A stretch of 64,000 bases of DNA from Laguncularia racemosa. Lineage: Eukaryota > Streptophyta > Magnoliopsida > Myrtales > Combretaceae. Where the stretch lies: positions 124,001 to 188,000 of the forward strand of contig JBBMOL010000282.1 of assembly GCA_037954665.1 (NCBI GenBank), in the 5' to 3' direction. Each line of letters opens with the position of its first letter. The stretch's first letter is position 1. The notes under the pieces are model-generated. The model made no database searches, was not told the DNA's origin, and saw only the letters and a list, made by a program, of their open reading frames with translations. Positions 1 to 10,366 of the stretch are shown here, in pieces. The translations under genes were made by a program, and so were the position numbers.

Positions 1-473
1 ACTAACTTTGGAACAAGTTAAGATAATTCCTTAACAAGCAATTCAATGGATAGAAAAATTTACATCGAATCTACAAGAATTATGGAATATAATTTCAGAT
101 ACAAGATTTAGAAAGACAAGATACAAGTTGCAATTAGAATTGGAAAGTGAATTTAGCAATTGAATTGTAACTTGACAAAACTAAAATTTTTTCTTTTAGG
201 AGATTTCAATTCTTAATTTTTTTTTTTTTTTTGCAACCGAATTGAATTTCTTTTTTTTTTTTTGTACATATGCCTTTCAATATGAACTATGAATTGAACA
301 ACAATGGAATGTTCAAAGACTAGCTAAAAACCTAGTTGTCGTCGGTCTCTAAGGGATTTTAGTGATCGAACAAGATTGTTTTTTTTTATACGAATTTCTA
401 GATATGAGTATGGAAAATAACAACAGACGAATAACGAAAAAGGGATAGAATTTACATGATTTAAGAAGCCAAA
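1..473 (-). other. Leader region of a minus-strand LTR retrotransposon, non-coding
   Basis: This stretch lies just downstream, on the minus strand, of the LTR and primer site at 474-907, so it should be the untranslated leader of that element. It has two T-rich runs (about 219-232 and 248-262) and no ORF with recognisable gag similarity. The element continues beyond the left edge of the window. Confidence 0.45.
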
Positions 474-485
474 GCTCTAATACCA
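474..485 (-). other. Primer binding site, tRNA-iMet type
   Basis: Read on the minus strand this is TGGTATTAGAGC, one change (C to T) from TGGTATCAGAGC, the complement of the plant initiator Met tRNA 3' end. It sits 2 bp beyond the LTR end ...CATGCATCA, where reverse transcription would be primed. Confidence 0.7.
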
Positions 486-487
486 AA

Positions 488-907
488 TGATGCATGAAAC
501 CCTAGGTATATTAAACCTAAAACCCCAACGATGTTATTTGAATTGATTACCCTAAAGACCGTCTCGAATAAGTATTGCGTAGCTAGACCCAAATCGCACC
601 TGTTGACTGTAACCTAAGTTATCAAAAGGGATTCCAAGTAACTCGGTTAAGAATTCCTATGGAAGAGTTCTTTTGCAAAAGAACAAAAAGAGAAAGTTTC
701 GTATCTCACGAAATTATGTGTTTTAATTCAATGATAAGATATTTCATGGCTGGCCCCTTACACGGCTTTATATAGTGTACATACAACAATATAAAAAAAC
801 CTAAGTTGCTTAATCTATTTTTTTCCTTATTCTCATGTAACCGAATAAGCAACTAAATAATATAAATTATAAACCAAACAAATAAAAAAAAACATAACAA
901 TTAACAA
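488..907 (-). repeat. LTR of a minus-strand gypsy element
   Basis: The inner end is fixed by TGATGCATG on the plus strand (LTR end CATGCATCA on the minus strand) beside the primer site. The outer end near 907 is approximate. It is placed where a purine-rich tract (about 912-932, minus strand) and a pol C-terminal fragment end. A perfect TATA box, TATATAAAG, lies at 766-774 on the minus strand. The LTR has a pol end and polypurine tract on one side and a primer site on the other, which is a head-to-tail tandem arrangement rather than a single element. Confidence 0.6.
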
Positions 908-948
908 AACCGAATGTGCTTCTCCCTTTTCAGTTCAATAAAATTGAT

Positions 949-1180
949 TTATTCTAAGGCCTCTAAATCATTGCATTCCTCCATGGAAACGTGAATTAAG
1001 TTGATAAGTGTTGGTTCTCCTTTAGTGTAACTTGATTTCTTAGCTTGTAGGTCCATGACTAATCCTTGCAGAGCTTTGTTCATCCTCTTAGCTTTAGCTT
1101 GGGTCATCAGGTCTCCAATACCATGTAATGGATCATGGGATTTTGGTTCCTTCCTTTTAGATGCTAGTTGATCCTCATCA
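949..1180 (-). pseudogene. C-terminal fragment of a Ty3/gypsy (chromovirus-like) polyprotein
   Basis: The minus strand encodes a tail containing QAKAKRMNKALQGLV. This resembles the conserved end of chromovirus pol proteins (TRARAKR..EALQGLV), which follows the integrase. The reading ends in TAA at 949-951, shortly before a purine-rich tract and the LTR. Only the last ~75 residues remain; upstream of 1180 the pol gene has been replaced by other LTR sequence. The catalytic domains are gone, so no protein function is expected. Confidence 0.65.
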
Positions 1181-1200
1181 ATAGCTTAAACGTATTTTCT

Positions 1201-2534
1201 TATCATAGCCTATTCAATAAAGTTTCTATTGAATGAAATTTTAGAGAGATACAGAGTGAAAATTCGATGATTACTATTCGCTGCTTGTGTTTGTAGTTAG
1301 TGCACCTATATGTTTACAAATATTTGATATATGAATTAGATCTATATACAGGGATAACTTGGGGTATTGTATAGACTTGAATGCTATGTTTAAATGCCAA
1401 TTGATCTTAATTATACTCGGCTAATTGATTTATACTTCCCCTAGCATTTAGACTATAGAAATTGCAAGTGTCTATATTTATTTACGGTAGATGCCAAATA
1501 ACATGACTTAAGATTATCCAGCCTTAACTAAAATGAATCACGCATCATGAAGTCGTGCATGTAAGAAGGTTGTCAGCAACACACAGTGGTATGAAAAGGC
1601 CTTATGGAGATATACTCCATGGGCACACCTTGTCTTAACTTTTGGAAAATAAGTGAAACCAGGAAATGTTGCCTTCTAATTAAGTCTTAGGATTTCCTAG
1701 TCCGGGGATTCATCGCTTTGGGGTGATTGAGCTTGCAAGGCTTTCATAATCTATACCCCATACGAGCTTTGTATACATATACATATTTTCAAGTCTATTG
1801 ACATATATTATAAAAACGTTTATTGACTTTATGACTTATCTCGAAAGATAGGCCGAGGTCATAGGAGCTTAGAGTTGATGTGTAACTCATGATTTCCCAA
1901 CCCAAGCAATGGGGAGCGTTAAGTTCATTCTATGTGCGACATCCAATAAATTGTATACATTGTTGCATTCATGTGGTTACTCATGCATGGCATATGCTTG
2001 ATTAAATAACCTACTTGATTATTACTTCTTGGTTTAGTAAAAGGATATAGCTCACGAAGCTTTATAGCTTACACCCTAATAGCTTTTCTTTTGCAGGCTA
2101 AGCCTAAAGCTAAGAATGGACTAGAAGTCAAGTGATGAGAACGTCAAACTCAAATATCGAGGGACAAGTATAAAATAGAGTAATTGTTAGTTTATGATTT
2201 AGATAGAGTAACAAGAAATTGTGGAATTTCTATATTCCTTCTTTTCAAAACATATTTTACATTAAACTTGTCTAAAGCTGGAGTTCTTTAGTGTTGTGAC
2301 TGTCCGATTTTACAATTTAGTAAGGGATACCAACTCTCTATGGTTCTAGTGATTCTAGATTGTTGTTCTCCTTAGTTATTTTTATATAATAATTAGATAT
2401 ATGTATTATGACTAATGGAGACTTAATTAGAGTCTTGCAATCTCTAACTTGCAAGGCGATTTTCACATCATGGGTATACATGAGAGGCAATAACTTTTAG
2501 TGAAAACTACCACGCCACCCTCTAAAGCATGACA
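1201..2534 (+). repeat. Tekay/Del-like chromovirus LTR (5' LTR, start uncertain)
   Basis: The sequence has the look of a long Tekay-type LTR. Around 2040-2110 it contains the phrase gctcacgaagctttatagc followed by a T-rich stretch and GCAG, which recurs near 8780-8840. It ends at about 2534 in ...AGCATGACA, followed 4 bp later by a primer site. The left boundary is not visible; 1181-1310 is a transition zone I cannot assign. No ORF with protein similarity is seen. Confidence 0.5.
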
Positions 2535-2538
2535 AAAG

Positions 2539-2550
2539 TGGTATCAAAGT
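2539..2550 (+). other. Primer binding site, tRNA-iMet type, degenerate
   Basis: TGGTATCAAAGT differs at two positions from the initiator Met primer site TGGTATCAGAGC. It lies 4 bp after the putative LTR end, supporting a plus-strand element that starts before 2534. Confidence 0.6.
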
Positions 2551-3396
2551 AATTGGTTGTCAAAGATAGGAGCAACCTACCAAATTGTGAGATTGGGTAG
2601 AGAATTAGGTGTATAATTTAAAAGACTTAGACTTTATAAATAAATTCTATATTTATTATAATAGGAAATAGACACTTAATGGTCATTTATTTGTACCACA
2701 CATTTCCTAATCTTTGTAAACATAATCCTTTTTCTCAAGAATAACCAAATACACCCCTAACCCCATGGTAACAATTTTAGTTCATATCAATTAAGGATGT
2801 TAAGCAAAAGTAGTGAACAACAATGGAAAAACTTAAACCAATAAGGATTGCTTAAAACTCTACATCTAAATTGAAGTGGTAGAATGACCCTTAACCTTCA
2901 ATTTTTTTTATTTTTTTTTGTTGATGAATGTGGATGCATGAAAGAATTTATGACAAGAACGATCAAGATTCATGCAAAATGAGGTGAGAAATAGAAATTG
3001 CTAGAAGAATAATATCACTTGGTGAAAGGAGAATGATCACTATGGTGCTAAAAGGAGAATAATCACTATGTTATAGAAGAAGGAGTGAATTATGAACATG
3101 CAAACATCTATGAAAGGAAATAGTGTCTGATTTAGTAGACATGATCATAACTATCTCTCAGTGATGCATGAATGATAATTAAGTCACTTTGGAGTACTTT
3201 GAGGAAATTATAACCCCTAAAAATGATGCTTCTCTACTTTGTTAGTCCATATAGATTCCACCAAGAGGCATTAAAATCATGAGCAATTAGATCAATGATG
3301 GAAAAGCCTTGCTAAGTGAAAAAATTAATGTGTAGTAGTAGAAAAATATTTACACAAACAAGTTTTGCAGATGAAACTTATTTTATAGGGGGAGAA
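2551..3396 (+). other. Short non-coding interior of an LTR element (miniature or deleted)
   Basis: Between the primer site at 2539-2550 and a polypurine tract at 3384-3396 (tataggggg then agaa) there are only about 0.85 kb, with no gag or pol similarity. A second LTR would begin at 3397 (TGTAAACTACGC). This looks like a non-autonomous TRIM/LARD-type interior or an element with most of its coding region deleted. The matching start of the upstream LTR was not found in the window, so the pairing is uncertain. Confidence 0.4.
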
Positions 3397-3677
3397 TGTA
3401 AACTACGCAAAATTATGAAATAAAGAATAAATTTTTGGAAGAAATTTTATAGACATTTCAAAAATCAATAGGATATCTAACCCCACACCAAAGGATTAAG
3501 TACCACAACCCTAAAACATTCTACGAAAATCATAAATTAACCTCAAAAATGTAAAATTATGTCTCAAACCTTAACCTAAAAATCTAAACCTTAAAATAGG
3601 AATTCAAAACCATATATTGAGTAAAATCTAAATCAACAATTCCAGCCCTAATTTAAATAACAAACCCCAAAAACGAT
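3397..3677 (+). repeat. Truncated LTR start after a polypurine tract
   Basis: TGTAAACTACGC directly follows the polypurine tract at 3384-3396. The following ~280 bp are A-rich and non-coding. They end abruptly at 3678, where a minus-strand LTR of another family begins. Confidence 0.35.
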
Positions 3678-6406
3678 TGATGTGCCAAAAACCAAGATTA
3701 AGTACAAACAAAACCAATTTGAAAGACAATCAAACAATGTCAATCAAACTAGTAATCAAATGGTGCAAATCCTCACTATTTATGAACCAATTCTACAACA
3801 ATGGCATGTTCAATCTTAAATCCAATTATGATATAGCTTTGATAACAAAAAAGATGATGTTCCTAAATGGAAATTAAGCACAAGCAAAAGCAACCCAAAT
3901 GACAACCCCAAAAGACAAGACCAATTCGGTTCACTTTTATAGCAAAATTGGACCGTAAACCCTAAATGAAAACTTTGATCCAAATGTTATATTTCATGAA
4001 ATGATTGACACGATGAAGTATTCCTCAATGAAGGTCAAAAATTATACTTGAAAAGCCACGTGATTACTACACAAAATCAACAAGAACAATAACTGTGATC
4101 CACCTTCCACCACAATTGCTTTCATGGTTTAACAACGTGCAAAATAGAGAAATAGAATTCAAGTATAAAAGTAACTCAATTAAGCACAACAATTTGAATA
4201 ATAATGATTCAAATCTAACCAAGAAAGTTTCAATCCAACCCTAGATATTACACACTAGAGAAGAAAAGAAAACACAACAATTAGAAATTGATATAACTCA
4301 CAATTTCAATTGTTGCACTCACCACAATCTCAACTCTTGGGATTGAAATTTATAAGAGGAAATTGAACTAGGGAAACCCTAAGCTCTCTCATGTATAGTG
4401 AATGTGTTTAATCTGAAAATTGGCCTCCTCAAAACCCTACTTAAGCAAGTATTTATACTTGCTCCCTTTAGGGTTAAAAAGTTCACAAAATTACAACTAT
4501 GCTACTTTTAGGGTTGCCTGTTTTAAAAACATAATTACAAGCAAATGAAAGTATCCCAAAAGAAAGATTACAACATAAATAGTCCAAAGAAATAATTATA
4601 AATAAAAATAGTCTTCATCATGCTAGCTCTTCATAAGATTCGTCGGTCTAGCTCATTGCCAATTTAGGTCGGTCCATGGATAACCTACAAGTTGAGTCTT
4701 AGTGAATCTGTCCATCGCCCTATAAAGCATGATAAGTGTGCCTGTTGTAATACACAATACATGAATAAGAGAAAAGAGGTTAGTACACAAATAATTCCGG
4801 AGTCGGTGTGCTCAAAATGGGCCCTCATCGCCAAGATTTGAAATCCTTTATCTCTTGCCCTAATGATTGGTTGATAGAGCCATTTTATACTCAATCTTTA
4901 TAGTATGAATTGTGTTAATTTATCATTGATTTTATAGAAATCATAAGGAAATGGTACTTAATTTTATTATGGTGATAAATCAGGTTAAATGGAGTTAAGA
5001 GTGCTAATTCAAGTAAATTAGAGAAGTCATCTACAATTTGGATCAAAGGCAAGGATTTACACCACCAGAGGAAAGTACATGGGCGTGTAGTTGAAGTACA
5101 CGGCCGTGTACTTAGTTTTGAAGCCACAGGAAAATACACGGTTGAAGTACACGACCGTGTATCTGTCTTGAAGAATCTACAGAAAAATACACGGTTGAAG
5201 TACACGACCGTGTATCTATCTTGAAGAATCACCAGAGGAAGGCACGACTTGACATCTGGCCGTGGTGGAAGACGTGGCACACACTGGACACGGATGAAGA
5301 ATTGTAGATTATCCACAGAGGAAGACACGGCTTGAAATCTTGCCGTGTTGTAGGGCGTGCCAAGCGGACGATTATTCATTCCTCGAGATTTACATCAAAA
5401 AGGAAAGATATTTTCGTATTTTGCTAGCAAAAGATGATCTGCCATTCCTTTAACAATATAAATAGAACTAATCCTAGAGGAGTTTTTTTCATCTTGGAGA
5501 CAAGAAGGAAGGAAGGAGGCAGAGCAAGGAAACCGGGAACTGAGGCTTATTATGTTTTTACTTTTAATTTTCGTTTTGATGATGAATATGTGTAGCTAAG
5601 CAGATTTTCTAGCCAAATGATCATTGAAGTTTAATTCTTCACGAATTGTGAGATCTAACTGAGTTGTCTTTAATCTATTCTTTGTTTTTAGATATTTATA
5701 TATCTTTTGGAAGTTTTGTCAATATTATCTTTGTTGATTGGTATGAATTAGAGCTCTTCTACTCAATTAGCAGTTAATATATTGTCAACTAGCACGTCAA
5801 ATCCGTAATTGTTTGATAGTCCTAGTCTCGATGACACAATAACATGTTTGATTATAAAATAGATGATCGAATTCATGTTATGGAGATGTATGATCTTGTT
5901 TAAATAGGTTATCTTATAATCTACTGGCATGAATTGGTGGTCTCTCTTGTTTTTAATGCTATTGATAGATTAAATCCTAAGAGCTTGTTTAGGGTTGTCT
6001 AATCGATAAGAGAAATAATCAAAGAGCTTGTTTTGATTATCGAGGAAGTAAGGAGAGATAGGTTATTAGAGCTTGTTAATAACCATAACCAGTTTATCTA
6101 GAAATAAGAATAGAAAACATTTGCATCGATGATCAATTCCTCGAATTAAACTATCTTGATTCCTTTGGCTAAGCTTTTATCAATATTCAATTTTATTATC
6201 TTGTTTCAATATTATTTTGATTCACAAACAAAACCCCTCAGTTTTCTTTTCCTCTTTATTCTCTTTGAATAGAAATATATTTAACCAATCCCTGTGGATA
6301 CGACCCTACTCACCATTATACGCAAATCATATAATTGTCTAGGAGTAGGTTTTTATTTTTGTTGGATTCGACACCCATTGGTCTTGACGGATTTTGATTC
6401 CTATCA
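3678..6406 (-). repeat. 3' LTR of a minus-strand gag-protease element, with a nested solo LTR
   Basis: On the plus strand it begins TGATGTGCC and ends GATTCCTATCA, so on its own strand it runs TGATAGGAATC...GGCACATCA. Related copies are at 23403-24429, 32585-33315, 45394-46373 and 60198-61390. It is interrupted at 4872-6377 by a solo LTR flanked by TTGGT; without that insert it is about 1.2 kb. An inverted-repeat TATA element, gcaagtatttatacttgc, is at 4445-4462. The gag-protease remnant at 6407-7584 abuts its inner end, so this is the 3' LTR. Confidence 0.8.
4872..6377 (+). mobile_element. Solo LTR of the TGATAGAGCC Athila-like family
   Basis: It begins TGATAGAGCC and ends GACACCCA, 3 bases short of the ATCA terminus of its relatives at 34055-35685, 39343-40969 and 10367-11990. 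It is flanked by TTGGT at 4867-4871 and 6378-6382, a 5-bp target duplication. The host sequence (another family's LTR) resumes exactly after it. No internal region is present, so it formed by LTR-LTR recombination. Region 5080-5370 holds an array of CACGG/CCGTG inverted repeats, including ATACACGGT paired with ACCGTGTAT at 5134-5162 and again at 5187-5215. Confidence 0.9.
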
Positions 6407-7584
6407 TCTCCTCAAGCCTCAAAAAGATTTGTCCTCAAATCTAATAGATCAAATGCAGTAAAGACTCTATTTCCTCTTAGCAAGCCACTAGAAGAAGTAT
6501 CACTGCAAAATCCCAATATTTGAAATACCATGGGGGGTGATTGTTTTCTCTCCTCCATTTGTAGGATGTATCTCATTTGCAACACAAATAATGATCCATT
6601 ATTCATTGAGGTCTCCCCTATCTCAACCCGTTCCACTGATATTATTTCTTCCTTTTCTAACTCATCTGTATGGCGCTGATCCTCATAGCCCTCTAATGGT
6701 TACCCGATTGCTCACTACCCTCTGAAACCTCTGAAGGTGAACACAACTGTCTCTAAACAGTCTGGCTCTCTGATGATAGGTTCATCTGACTCTGACCCTC
6801 AAAATCCTATAATGGTTTACTCAACTACTCATGAGCTTCTAATACCTCTAAGGGTGAACACAATTGTCCTTGAACAGTTTGGTCCTCTGGTAGTCTACTC
6901 ATCTGACTATGATCATCAGGATCCTCTAAAGGTTGGCACATCCGTGTCTGATAAATTTTGTGCTCTAAGGGTTGGCTTAACTGCTCATCGCCCTCTGATA
7001 GTCTACTAATTTGTTGTTGAACCCTTTGAACCATTGAAGGCGACATCGAATTCAAAATAATTTGTTTTCCTTCCTTCCAGAATACATAAGTATTCCTGAA
7101 GTCATCATGTGAGACCCTCCTGTCATATAACCAAGGCCTACCAAGCAATATATGGGATGCACACATAGGCAAACTATCACACTCAATCTCATCAAAGTAT
7201 TTATCCCCTACACTAAATGGTATCCTAGCTCTTTTGGTCACATGCAAACGCTCTTGATCACTAAGCCAATGCAATTTATACGGTTCAAGATGTGGGGTAG
7301 TAGCAAGTTTTATTTTCGATACTAATGATGCTGCTATCACATTGCTATAACTACCACCATCAACTATAAGGACACATAAATTTCCTTGTAACCCTATAAG
7401 AGGTTTGGAACAAATTTTCCCTTTGTTCATCATCCTTAGTAGTAAATGTAGTCAATGTTTGGTGCAATACATTAGTATAATGAAACATCTCACTAGACAT
7501 GATTGTGTTCAAACCCAACAACACAATAATTATTCTCACACTTCTACAGTTCAAGTACATAACCAAGCCACAAATGAAGTACAC
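6407..7584 (-). pseudogene. Broken gag-protease of a non-autonomous gypsy element (aspartic protease region)
   Basis: The longest open part (7433 to 6825) is a retropepsin-type domain: LIVDGGSYSNVI near its start, where the usual catalytic D-[ST]-G is D-G-G, and the flap/C-terminal motif ILLGRPWLYD. The upstream part (7584-7360) is in another frame, so there is a frameshift near 7380. After the protease comes a proline/glutamate-rich linker of imperfect ~34-residue repeats (QLCSPLEV-like) broken by stops. The reading then reaches DLRTNLFE immediately before the LTR at 6406. Two other copies (42415-44319 minus and 57796-59727 plus) have the same order. Reverse transcriptase, RNase H and integrase are absent, and most of gag is missing here. 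It is probably dead. Confidence 0.85.
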
Positions 7585-8065
7585 TCAACTACTTTCAAGT
7601 AGATAAGATTAAATTCAACTACAAGTGTTTAAGTAATTAGTTTAATTACTTTCACACTTTAATGACTTATTTGAATTTCAAATTCTACTACTCAACTTTC
7701 CTTTTTCTTGCCTTGACTTCTCACCACTTAAATATATAATTGGCAGCAACTAAAACACATACACAACAAACCATTCACCGCCACACAACTTCTCCTTTGC
7801 TCATGGCTCAACAATGTTCACGCCACCAACAACAAATAGCTTGACAACACATACAACAACCAACACCAAATGTTAACACCCTTTACTAAATTTACAAAAA
7901 AAATAGAACACTACATACACACTACTTCAAGCCACAGTGCACTTTCCCCACTTCCACACAAACATCAAACTGCAACTTCAATACAAAAAAAGGCAACTCA
8001 CTTTCAAATTCAAAAAAAAGAAGTTAAATAAGTGCACAACTCCACAAATGGTAAGAGGCTTTTTC
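7585..8065 (-). other. Leader region of the gag-protease element, gag deleted
   Basis: Runs such as gaagtacactcaactac and ccacaaatggtaagaggct match the leader of the related minus-strand element at about 44460-44960. Here the leader is joined directly to the protease region, so about 1.5 kb of gag has been deleted near 7585. The 5' LTR expected to the right is missing; homology stops at about 8065. Confidence 0.6.
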
Positions 8066-9199
8066 AATTCTGATTTGTGCTTGTAATTTTAGTAGCACCT
8101 AAATTTTGAATACTAATGAACCTATGTGTGTGCTTGATTTGGTTGATTGTTTGCATGTTAAGGCCTAAAGGAAAAGAAAGTAAAGTTACTTGTATTCATG
8201 GCTATTTTTGTAATTGATGGAGTGACTGCAAATTGTTTGGTCACCTTCTAACTTATGTTAAGCATATCAAAATACTTTTTTTGAAATGGATCATGCATAG
8301 CATCTTCTTGCATATTTTCATATGTTCCATCACAGTTACATAGATAATGAAAGGATATCCCAAGGGAGTGTCCTATTCTAGCAATAAAAAAATGACTAAA
8401 GGATCACCGTGTATTGGTGTGAATCCGTGTTCATTATTCTGTTGTGGGCACATGCATCTGGTGGTGTGTGAGTAGGGAAAACATTATTTTCTTTTGGTTT
8501 ATCCTGAGTCCTTGTTGAGAAGATCATTCTTCTAGCATAACTATTGATATATAGAGTGTAGCCAATGATGCATGCAAGTTTAACGGAATTGGTAGCTTAA
8601 ACTCTAATGGAACTTTAAAATGATCCTTGACCCAAAGTCACAAGAGGGGTATATCGATCAGAAATATCCTTAGACCTTATGTAGTTTCCGACTAACTACA
8701 TGTGATGTTTAGCATATGATTGTTCATGCATTCATACATTAAAAATGATGACTTTCTTGTTTTACGTAAAAGGTGGTTATGAGCTGGGATCTCACTAAGC
8801 TTTATAGCTTACCCCCCTACAGTTTCCCCATTTTGTAGGCACCGTTCTGGTTTTACCCTAGTAGAATCCAAACAGTGGTGAGAATCTTCAAAGATGATGG
8901 TAGTTGGGCAAGTGAGGAAGAAAACACTTAAAATAGATGTTTTTAAATTTTGAATAGATTTTTGGATGAATTTATCATTAAAATTATTTCTCTATCTATT
9001 ACATATGTAAAACTTTATATTTTATATTACTAGACGTTAACTTTAATATTAGTAGAACTGTTATCTTTATGGGAGTCTCTAGAGTAACGACGCCTTATGT
9101 ACCATATTGACGTTTATGTGTACTGAAATCCAGCTAATCATAGACTTTAATATAGTATAGAGCGAGCTGTTACAACTAGGATAACCCCTAAGGCATGAC
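8066..9199 (+). repeat. Tekay/Del-like LTR remnant
   Basis: It shares the phrase aagctttatagcttac (about 8798) and an ending ...GGCATGACA with the LTR at 1201-2534. It is non-coding. The left edge is approximate (where the gag-protease leader stops) and the right edge abuts the chromovirus RT fragment. No target duplication could be fixed. Confidence 0.45.
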
Positions 9200-10366
9200 A
9201 ATTACCACCAATGAGAGGCATTACGCATGCAATTGATTTGTAGCCTAAGGCAATTTTACTAAATCGACCCACATGTCGCATGAATCTTGAAGAAGCTAAA
9301 GAGTTGAGGCAACAAGTGGATAAACTAGTAGAGTGGGGTTTTGTCAAAGAGAGTACTAGCCCTTGTGCTATTCCTGCACTTTTTATTCTAAAGAAGGATG
9401 GTATATAGCGTATGTACATTGACAGTAAAGCCATCAATAAAATTATCGTCAAATACAGGTACCCCATTCCTAAGCTTGATAATATGCTAGATGAGCTAAA
9501 TGGTGCATAGGTGTTCTCTAAGGTTAACCTTAAGAGAGGGTGTCACCAAATTCATATGAGAGTAGGAGATGAGTGGAAGACCACTTTTAAGACACAACAT
9601 GGTTTGTATTAGTGGATGGTCATGCTGTTTGGGTTAACCAATGCCCCTAGCACATTCATGTGACTTATGAATCATGTCCTAAAGGACTTTTTGGGAAGAT
9701 TTGTTATCTTATATTTTGATGGCATCTTGATTTTTAGTAGGGACCTGGAGAGTCATGTTGAGCACTATAAGTAGCCTTTTCAGTCATGAGAGATCAGAAG
9801 TTGTATGGGAATCTCAAGAAGTGCTCATTCTGTCAGTCAAAGGTAACATTTCTGGGCTTTGTTATGACTGGTTCTAGTGTGAGAGTTGATGAGGGGAAAA
9901 TTAAGGCCATAGTGGATTGGTCAACACTACAATTAGTAGGTGATGTGAGGAGTTTCCATGGTCTATCTTCTTTTTATAGAAGATTTGTTAGGAACTTCAA
10001 TAGCATTGTGAGTCCACTGACTGAATTGATTAAGAAGAATGTTCCTTTTGTTTAGGAAGATTGGGTTCAGAGGAGTTTTGAGGAGGTTAAGGCGAGGCTG
10101 ACTAGTGCTCTAATTTTAACATTGCCAGATTTTGACAAAACTTTTGAACTGGAGTTTGATGAATCAAGATTGGGTATTGGTATTGTGTTGATACAAGATA
10201 GGAGGCTCGTTACAAATTTTGGTGAGAAACAGAGTGGTGCACCTTTAAACTACTCAGTATTTGATAAGGAGTTTTACTCCTTAGTGTATGCATCGATGAC
10301 TTGGTAGCACTATCTACTTCCTAAGGAGGTTATTATCTATACAGACCATGAATCTTTAAAGCACTT
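9200..10366 (+). pseudogene. Chromovirus (Ty3/gypsy) pol, piece 1: reverse transcriptase and start of RNase H
   Basis: The piece opens with the pre-RT motif PPMRGITHAIDL and continues through ESTSPCAIPALF, YRYPIPKLDNML and the polymerase motif, which reads YFDG (9712-9723) instead of YFDD, so one catalytic aspartate is lost. The thumb/connection (LKKCSFC, LGFVM, SFHGLSSFYRRFVRNF) follows in another frame. RNase H begins with FELEFDES and stops in the motif YTDHESLK where a solo LTR is inserted at 10367. Several in-frame stops are TAG where Q or W is expected. Pieces 2 and 3 lie at 11996-12549 and 21916-22860. The sequence style fits the CRM/Reina branch, which is an inference. Confidence 0.9.

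Noticed and set aside
3677..3877. A 66-residue plus-strand ORF
   Set aside because: It lies within the minus-strand LTR at 3678-6406, lacks similarity and is not kept in the other LTR copies.
9147..9467. A 106-residue minus-strand ORF
   Set aside because: It is antisense to the chromovirus RT fragment, whose plus-strand reading has clear RT motifs.
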